From contig JANXZP010000201.1 of assembly GCA_025355485.1 (NCBI GenBank), forward strand, positions 1 to 11,655: a stretch of 11,655 nt of DNA, given 5' to 3'. The DNA comes from Pseudomonadota bacterium. GTDB taxonomy: Bacteria > Pseudomonadota > Gammaproteobacteria > Xanthomonadales > Xanthomonadaceae. Shown in pieces: positions 7,506 through 11,655 of the stretch. Numbering within the stretch: the stretch's first letter is position 1; every line of letters begins with the position of its first letter. The position numbers and the translations under genes are program-made. The notes below the pieces were generated by a model. That model made no database searches, was not told the DNA's origin, and saw only the letters and a list, made by a program, of their open reading frames with translations.

Positions 7506-8413
7506 ATCGCTCGCGTCGCATCGCGTCCGGTTCGCACCAAGCGCGCGGCGTGGCGCTGATCCTCGTGCTGTGGCTGCTGGTGCTGTTGACCGCGGTGATC
7601 GGCGGTTTCGCGCAGAGCGCGCGGATCGAGGCCCTGCAGGCGCATCAGTTGCGTGCGGCGCTGATCGCGCGGCAGGCCGCACAGGCGGGCATCGAATACG
7701 CGGTGCTGCGCATGTCGTATCCGGACAACGCGCGACGCTGGGTGCCGGATGGGCGCAAATACGATTTCGCGCTCGGCGATGCGAAGATCGAAATCCGCGT
7801 GCTCGACGAATCCGGCAAGATCGATCTCAACTTTGCATCGCCGGAACTGCTCGCACGGCTGCTGCTCGCGCTCGGCGTGCACGAGCCGCGCGCGCATGCC
7901 CTCGCGGCGGCGATCGTGGACTACCGCGATCCGGACGACCTGCTCACGCCCGGCGGCGCCGAGTTGCGCGACTACAGCAGCGCGGGACTTGCGTTCGGGC
8001 CGAAGAACAAACCCTACGAGACGGTGTCCGAACTGCAGCGCGTACTCGGCATGGATTTCGCGACGTACCAGAAACTCGAACCGAACGTGACCGTGTATGC
8101 CAGCGGCGAGCCCAGCCCGAGTTTCGCGCCCGCCGCCGTGCTGCAGGCGCTGGGGTTGAGCGCGGACAATGCCGATCTGTTCAGGAGCCAGCGCGAAGCT
8201 TGGCGACCCGGAGCGCCCGGCGCGCCGCCCGCGCTGCCGAACGGGCAGCCGTTTGTGGTGCAGCCAGGCACCGGAACCTATGATATTTCCAGCCACGTGC
8301 ACTTGCGCGACGGCACGAGCCTGACCGTGAATGCTATCGTGCGCGCTTCGCAATCCGGACCTTTCGGCCAGTTGTACGTGCCGTTGCAATGGCGGGAAGG
8401 GGAAGCAAATTGA
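7502..8413 (+). CDS. gspK: Minor pseudopilin GspK
   Basis: Large minor pseudopilin expected at the extreme tip of the pseudopilus. It has 303 residues from GTG 7502. The leader ends HQARG|VALILVLWLLVLL: the +5 residue is Leu, not Glu, which is the family rule for GspK and not a defect. The helical insertion typical of the family has IDLNFASPELLARLLLALG (about 107-125), DYRDPDDLLTPGGAE, and KPYETVSELQRVLGM with a helix-hairpin-helix-like look. No cysteines are present, so no disulfides. Its TGA overlaps the ATG of a four-codon mini-ORF that leads to gspL. Confidence 0.94.
   Translation: MNRSRRIASGSHQARGVALILVLWLLVLLTAVIGGFAQSARIEALQAHQLRAALIARQAAQAGIEYAVLRMSYPDNARRWVPDGRKYDFALGDAKIEIRVLDESGKIDLNFASPELLARLLLALGVHEPRAHALAAAIVDYRDPDDLLTPGGAELRDYSSAGLAFGPKNKPYETVSELQRVLGMDFATYQKLEPNVTVYASGEPSPSFAPAAVLQALGLSADNADLFRSQREAWRPGAPGAPPALPNGQPFVVQPGTGTYDISSHVHLRDGTSLTVNAIVRASQSGPFGQLYVPLQWREGEAN
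8395..8405 (+). promoter_or_regulatory. Purine-rich ribosome binding site at the end of gspK
   Basis: A GGAAGG/GGAAG stretch, the strongest ribosome-binding-like sequence near this junction. It ends seven bases before the ATG at 8413 (mini-ORF) and 21 bases before the gspL ATG at 8427. The spacing suits the mini-ORF, not gspL directly. Confidence 0.6.
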
Positions 8414-8427
8414 TGGCTACGCATTGA
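8413..8427 (+). CDS. Possible four-codon coupling mini-ORF (Met-Ala-Thr-His-stop)
   Basis: ATG GCT ACG CAT TGA sits exactly between gspK and gspL. Its ATG shares a base with the gspK stop (TGATG, 8411-8415), and its TGA shares a base with the gspL start (TGATG, 8425-8429). A strong ribosome binding site ends seven bases ahead of it. It is too short for a functional product; if translated it could hand ribosomes on to gspL, which has no binding site of its own. It may also be a coincidence of a 13-base spacer. Confidence 0.35.
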   Translation: MATH

Positions 8428-9617
8428 TGACTGCAGCTCAATCCCTCACCGACCGCCTGGGCGCACCACTGGAGCGCGCGCGCGCGCGCTATGCGCGCAG
8501 CCCGCTGCACCAGTTCATGCGCTGGTGGTGGGGCGAGCTCGCCAGCCTGTTTCCCGCTTCCTGGCGCACGTTGTTCGCCGAAGGCCAGGCGCGCGTTCTG
8601 TACGTCGTGGAACACGACGTGCTGCAACTGCGGATCGAGGAGGGCGGGCGCGAAGTGTTGCTCGCGAGCATTCCGCTGGGTACCGACCGCGATCTGTCCG
8701 CACAGGTCGACGCGGCGCTCGGCGCCCATCGCGTCGAACGACCGCGCTGGTTGCTGCTGCCCGGTGCGCAGTTGCTGCGGCGGCGGATTACCTTGCCGGC
8801 CGCGGCGATCGAACGCCTGCGCGACGTGGTCGCGCACGAACTCGATCGGCAAACACCGTTCCGCGCCGACCAGGTCGTGTACGACAGCCGCGTGCTCGGT
8901 GTCCACGACGCCAGCCAGATGGCGCAGGTCGAGTTGCTGGTGTTGCCCAAAGACCGGCTCGAAGCCGCGCTTACGCCGTTGGGCGCGCTCGCCGATGAGC
9001 TCAGCGGTGTAGATGTGCGCGACGCGAACGCGCACGACCGGCCGGGCAGCCCACTGCATTGCAACCTGCTGCCATTGGATCGCCGCCGATCGCCCGACCG
9101 TCGCGCGTTGTGGCTGCACCTGGGGCTGGCCGCGATCGCCGCCATCGCCTTGTTGTTCGCGCTCGAGCGCACGCTCGACAACCGCAGCGCCGCGCTGGCG
9201 CAACTCGAATCCATCGTCGCTGCGCAACACCGGCAGGCACGCCTGGTCGGCGCGCTCGGCAAGCAGCTCGAGGAATCCGCCGATGGTGCGAATTTCCTCG
9301 CCCGCACGCGCGCCGCCAAGCCGCCGATGCTGGCCGTGCTCACCGATGTCAGCGCACGCATCCCGGACAACACCTATCTGGAGCGTTTCAGCGAGCAGGA
9401 AGGCCAGGTCTATCTGACCGGGCAGAGCACCGACGCACCGAGCCTGGTCGCGAAATTGCAGTCCTCGACCTTGCTGCGCGCGCCCGCGCTCAGCGGCAGC
9501 GTGCAAACGGATGCCGCGACCAAGCGCGATCGTTTCACCCTCGTCGCCGAGCTCGCATCTGCGCCAATCGCGGCGACCACACCTGCAGGAGATGCGCATG
9601 CGCCTGCCAAGCGCTGA
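8427..9617 (+). CDS. gspL: Inner-membrane platform protein GspL (XpsL-like)
   Basis: Bitopic protein that recruits the ATPase GspE to the membrane and pairs with GspM. It has 396 residues from ATG 8427. The cytoplasmic part (1-227) starts with an amphipathic, Trp-rich segment (RWWWGELASLFPASWRTLF) and continues into an actin-like fold with LPAAAIERLRDVVAHELDRQ. One membrane segment lies at about 228-247. The periplasmic part has a short coiled coil (about 250-290), then a ferredoxin-like domain with MLAVLTDVSARIPDNTYLER, close in style to PilN of type IV pili. So the protein looks like a PilM-PilN fusion. An in-frame TTG precedes the chosen ATG directly (8424). Its 3' end overlaps gspM by 20 bases. 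Confidence 0.9.
   Translation: MTAAQSLTDRLGAPLERARARYARSPLHQFMRWWWGELASLFPASWRTLFAEGQARVLYVVEHDVLQLRIEEGGREVLLASIPLGTDRDLSAQVDAALGAHRVERPRWLLLPGAQLLRRRITLPAAAIERLRDVVAHELDRQTPFRADQVVYDSRVLGVHDASQMAQVELLVLPKDRLEAALTPLGALADELSGVDVRDANAHDRPGSPLHCNLLPLDRRRSPDRRALWLHLGLAAIAAIALLFALERTLDNRSAALAQLESIVAAQHRQARLVGALGKQLEESADGANFLARTRAAKPPMLAVLTDVSARIPDNTYLERFSEQEGQVYLTGQSTDAPSLVAKLQSSTLLRAPALSGSVQTDAATKRDRFTLVAELASAPIAATTPAGDAHAPAKR
9587..9591 (+). promoter_or_regulatory. Ribosome binding site that decides the gspM start
   Basis: AGGAG directly abuts an ATG at 9592 but lies six bases before a second in-frame ATG at 9598. The normal spacing favours 9598. It lies within the 3' end of gspL. Confidence 0.75.
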
Positions 9618-10239
9618 ACGCAGCCGCCCGTACGCGATCGTCCTGCTGCTGCTCGCACTAGCGGCGGCCTATGGGATCGGCCTCCACTGGTGGTGGACCG
9701 CGCCGATGGCGGCGATGGGCCAGCAGATGGACGACTTGCGCGAACAGGAATTGCGTTTCCGCATGCTTGCGCAGCAGCGTCCGGCGATCGAACAACGCCT
9801 CGCCGAAGTGCGCCGCAGCGAGGCATCGAATCCGGCGTTCCTGCCCGAAGCGAGCGTCGAGCTTGCGCAGGCCGGACTCACCCAGCGGATCGAATCGGAA
9901 GTCGGCGCGGTCAGCCCCGACCACAGCAGTTGCACGATCAGCCAGCGCACCCCGACCGCTTCGAGCATTCCGGAACGCTATCAACGCGTGGTCGTGCAGG
10001 TGCGCCTGCTGTGCGGGATGAGCGAATTCAGCGCGCTGCTGCACGCGCTCGAAGGCGGCCGTCCGCAACTGTTCGTGTCCAGCCTCAACATCATCAGCCG
10101 GGTCGGCTTCGTGACCCAGAACGGCGCGCCCGACACCAGTACGCCGCTGGACATCGCGTTCGACCTGTCCGGCTATCTGCGCCCCGGGGTCGGCGTGCCG
10201 AACGCCTCTGCGAGCGAAGGCGCCGATGCCCAGCATTAG
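9598..10239 (+). CDS. gspM: Inner-membrane platform protein GspM (PilO-like, XpsM type)
   Basis: Bitopic inner-membrane partner of GspL, thought to stabilise the platform and contact the pseudopilus and the GspC-type protein. It has 213 residues. A short cytoplasmic tail precedes a single membrane segment (about 12-30, IVLLLLALAAAYGIGLHWWW). A periplasmic coiled coil follows (about 37-70, with DDLREQELRFRMLAQQRPAI). The C-terminal domain resembles the T2SSM_b/PilO fold, with MSEFSALLHALEGGRPQLFV (about 141-160). Two Cys (in SSCTIS and RLLCGM) could form a disulfide. Assignment combines position after gspL, topology and these motifs. It overlaps the next gene by 14 bases. Confidence 0.87.
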   Translation: MRLPSAERSRPYAIVLLLLALAAAYGIGLHWWWTAPMAAMGQQMDDLREQELRFRMLAQQRPAIEQRLAEVRRSEASNPAFLPEASVELAQAGLTQRIESEVGAVSPDHSSCTISQRTPTASSIPERYQRVVVQVRLLCGMSEFSALLHALEGGRPQLFVSSLNIISRVGFVTQNGAPDTSTPLDIAFDLSGYLRPGVGVPNASASEGADAQH

Positions 10240-11020
10240 GATCGACGCGCGTGGCTGGTTGCTGGTCGCCATCGCAGGCTGGGCGCTGCTGTGCGCGATC
10301 GTCGCGCTGAGCGGTTTCGGCGGGCGTTATCATTTGCTTGCCGACGATCAGTCGCGGGTTCCGCCCTTGCCGAACATCGCGCAGGCCAGTGCGCATCCAC
10401 CGCTCGGCCCGCGCGAAGACTACGCGGCAGCGGCCGACCGCCCACTGTTTTACATCGATCGCAAACCCATCGCCGTGCATGTGCCCGGGCAGAATACATC
10501 GGCGCAGCCGTTCAACGTGATCCTCACCAGCATCATCATGACGCCGACAATGCAGCTCGCGATCGTGCAGGATACGCAGTCCAGACAGAGTTTCCGCGCG
10601 CGCATGGGGCAGGCGCTGGAAGGTCCGTACGCGGGCTGGAAACTGGTCGCGATGACGCCGCGCTCGGCGGTGTTCGACGGCGGTTCGCAGGGCCAGACCA
10701 ATCTTGTCCTGCGTGTATTCGACGGCCACGGCGGCGAGATGCCCACGCGCATGGGCCTGACCCCGCAGGTTGTCGCCAGCGGCGCGCTCGGACCGCCGCC
10801 GCAACCGAACGCGGCCGTGCTCGCGAACAATGTCAACGTGGTGCCCACGACAGTGTCCGATGCCACCATCCAGCAACCTTCAAACGAAGCCGCGAACGAA
10901 GCGAACAACGCCGCCGTCGAAGCCGCCCAACAAGCCGAACAGATCCGCAAACGCATCGAAGCGCGCCGCCAGCAGGCGCAAATGGCCAACGATGCGTCGC
11001 CGCCGAACGAGAAAAGGTAA
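10226..11020 (+). CDS. gspN: GspC/XpsN-type inner-membrane protein linking platform to secretin
   Basis: Bitopic inner-membrane protein in the position of xpsN of Xanthomonas, which does the job of GspC: binding the platform and the secretin. It has 264 residues. The membrane segment is at about 10-31 (WLLVAIAGWALLCAIVALSG). An extended Pro-rich linker contains ADRPLFYIDRKPI. A homology-region-like domain follows (about 92-175), with FNVILTSIIMTPTMQLAIVQ and then LEGPYAGWKLVAMTPRSAVF. The last 80 or so residues are rich in Ala, Asn and Gln and should be disordered or helical; there is no PDZ domain. GAAGG lies five bases before the ATG. It may be labelled GspN or GspC elsewhere; the classical GspN (T2SSN family) is a different protein and fits less well. 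Confidence 0.82.
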   Translation: MPSIRIDARGWLLVAIAGWALLCAIVALSGFGGRYHLLADDQSRVPPLPNIAQASAHPPLGPREDYAAAADRPLFYIDRKPIAVHVPGQNTSAQPFNVILTSIIMTPTMQLAIVQDTQSRQSFRARMGQALEGPYAGWKLVAMTPRSAVFDGGSQGQTNLVLRVFDGHGGEMPTRMGLTPQVVASGALGPPPQPNAAVLANNVNVVPTTVSDATIQQPSNEAANEANNAAVEAAQQAEQIRKRIEARRQQAQMANDASPPNEKR

Positions 11021-11021
11021 A

Positions 11022-11655
11022 GTGAATCGAATGAGCCCATCGAACATGATCCCATCGAACCACTACCCTCCGAAAATTTCCGCAACGCCGACCCTCGCGT
11101 GCGGCCGTCCAGGAGCGCGAACCGGATTCGCGGCGCTGTTTTTCAGTGCGGCGTTGACCGCACTGGTTGGCTGCGTCGATGCGCCACGTCCGCGCATGAA
11201 TCGCGCCGCCGTGCTGCCGCCGCCGGCTGCGCGTGTATTGCCGACGACGACAGCAAGTCGTTCGAGACCGCACCACCGCCGCGGATTCCGCCGACCATCA
11301 CCGCCGGCACCGGGCAGACGATCAATACCCAAGCGGCCTCCGAGCCGCGAACCGACAACGGCGCGACCGGCGAGACCACGTTCAATTTCGAGGGCGAATC
11401 GCTGCACGCGGTGGTCAAGGCGATCCTTGGCGACCTGCTGCAGAAGAACTACGTGATCGCGCCGGGCGTGCAGGGCACGGTGACGCTGTCCACGCCCAGC
11501 CCTGTCAATGCCAACCAGGCGCTGTCGCTGCTGGAGATGGTGCTGGGCTGGAACAACGCACGCATGATCTGGGCCGACGGTCGCTACAACATCGTGCCGG
11601 CCGACCAGGCACTGGTCTCGGGCAACCTTGGCCCGCACACCGGCCCGATCGGCAA
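11022..11655 (+). CDS. gspD: Secretin GspD (XpsD-like), 3'-truncated by the window, with an apparent frameshift
   Basis: Start of the outer-membrane secretin, the exit channel. The N-terminal part is read from GTG 11022 (AAGG four bases upstream; ATG 11031 is an alternative). It has a long 35-residue polar lead, a hydrophobic stretch (GFAALFFSAALTALVGC) and a lipobox LVGC with Cys51 at 11172-11174, so a lipoprotein secretin is predicted. This frame then becomes meaningless (Arg/Pro-rich) and stops at 11456. The frame one base back (-1) carries an acidic/Pro linker from about 11240 (ADDDSKSFETAPPPRIPPT) and a clear secretin N0 domain from about 11378 (FNFEGESLHAVVKAIL, then YVIAPGVQGTVTLST). 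This frame stays open to the window end. The two parts join only if one base is missing between about 11215 and 11260. It may be a sequencing error, a mutation or recoding. The rest of the gene lies outside the window. Confidence 0.8.

Noticed and set aside
7217..9599. Two long minus-strand ORFs (7217-8389 and 8334-9599) opposite gspJ-gspL
   Set aside because: Both are composition-driven shadows that run across real gene boundaries. Nothing in them resembles a known protein.
11215..11260. Programmed ribosomal frameshift site in gspD
   Set aside because: No X XXY YYZ heptamer or obvious downstream hairpin was seen; a one-base sequence error or true indel is simpler.
10770..11456. A separate 228-codon gene overlapping the end of gspN
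   Set aside because: Its first part is a shadow of gspN. Only the segment from 11022 to about 11240 is meaningful, as the secretin signal peptide; the rest is out of frame with the N0 domain.
11063..11638. Minus-strand ORF of 191 codons opposite gspD
   Set aside because: It lies opposite a recognisable secretin N0 domain and has shadow-like composition.

Overview
This window comes from a GC-rich Gram-negative bacterium. It carries the 3' end of a trimeric autotransporter adhesin gene, followed by a type II secretion system (T2SS) operon read in the same direction. The T2SS gene order is E-F-G-H-I-J-K-L-M-N(C-like)-D. As far as I know, this E-first order with an XpsN-type GspC substitute just before gspD is the layout of the xps cluster of Xanthomonas and its relatives. 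With the high GC content, it suggests a member of the Xanthomonadales/Lysobacterales (Xanthomonadaceae or Rhodanobacteraceae). This is inference from layout and protein motifs, not from a database search.

Region 1 (2-2263): an adhesin open at its 5' end, made almost wholly of 7/14-residue YadA-head repeats. A neck motif, a very short coiled coil and a YadA membrane anchor follow. Its signal peptide lies outside the window. Region 2 (2264-2398): a strong rho-independent terminator closes the adhesin unit. A candidate extended -10 promoter overlapping a 13-bp palindrome precedes gspE.

Region 3 (2399-11655): eleven tightly packed genes, most junctions overlapping by 1-20 bases or separated by a few bases. 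They encode the cytoplasmic ATPase (E), the inner-membrane platform (F, L, M), the major pseudopilin (G), minor pseudopilins (H, I, J, K), an inner-membrane clamp protein of GspC/XpsN type (N) and the start of the outer-membrane secretin (D). Together they form the machine that exports folded periplasmic proteins. The prepilin peptidase needed to process G-K is not in the window. No substrate gene is visible.

The points most worth a second look are: (a) the secretin gene seems to change reading frame between its lipoprotein signal and its first mature domain; (b) GspE lacks the usual four-cysteine zinc motif; (c) a four-codon mini-ORF with a strong ribosome binding site bridges gspK and gspL; (d) the adhesin is nearly stalkless and shows higher-order internal duplications. 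I saw no clearly new multi-gene system: the window is a recognisable adhesin plus a recognisable T2SS, with unusual details. I noticed no tRNA, rRNA, CRISPR array or insertion sequence.
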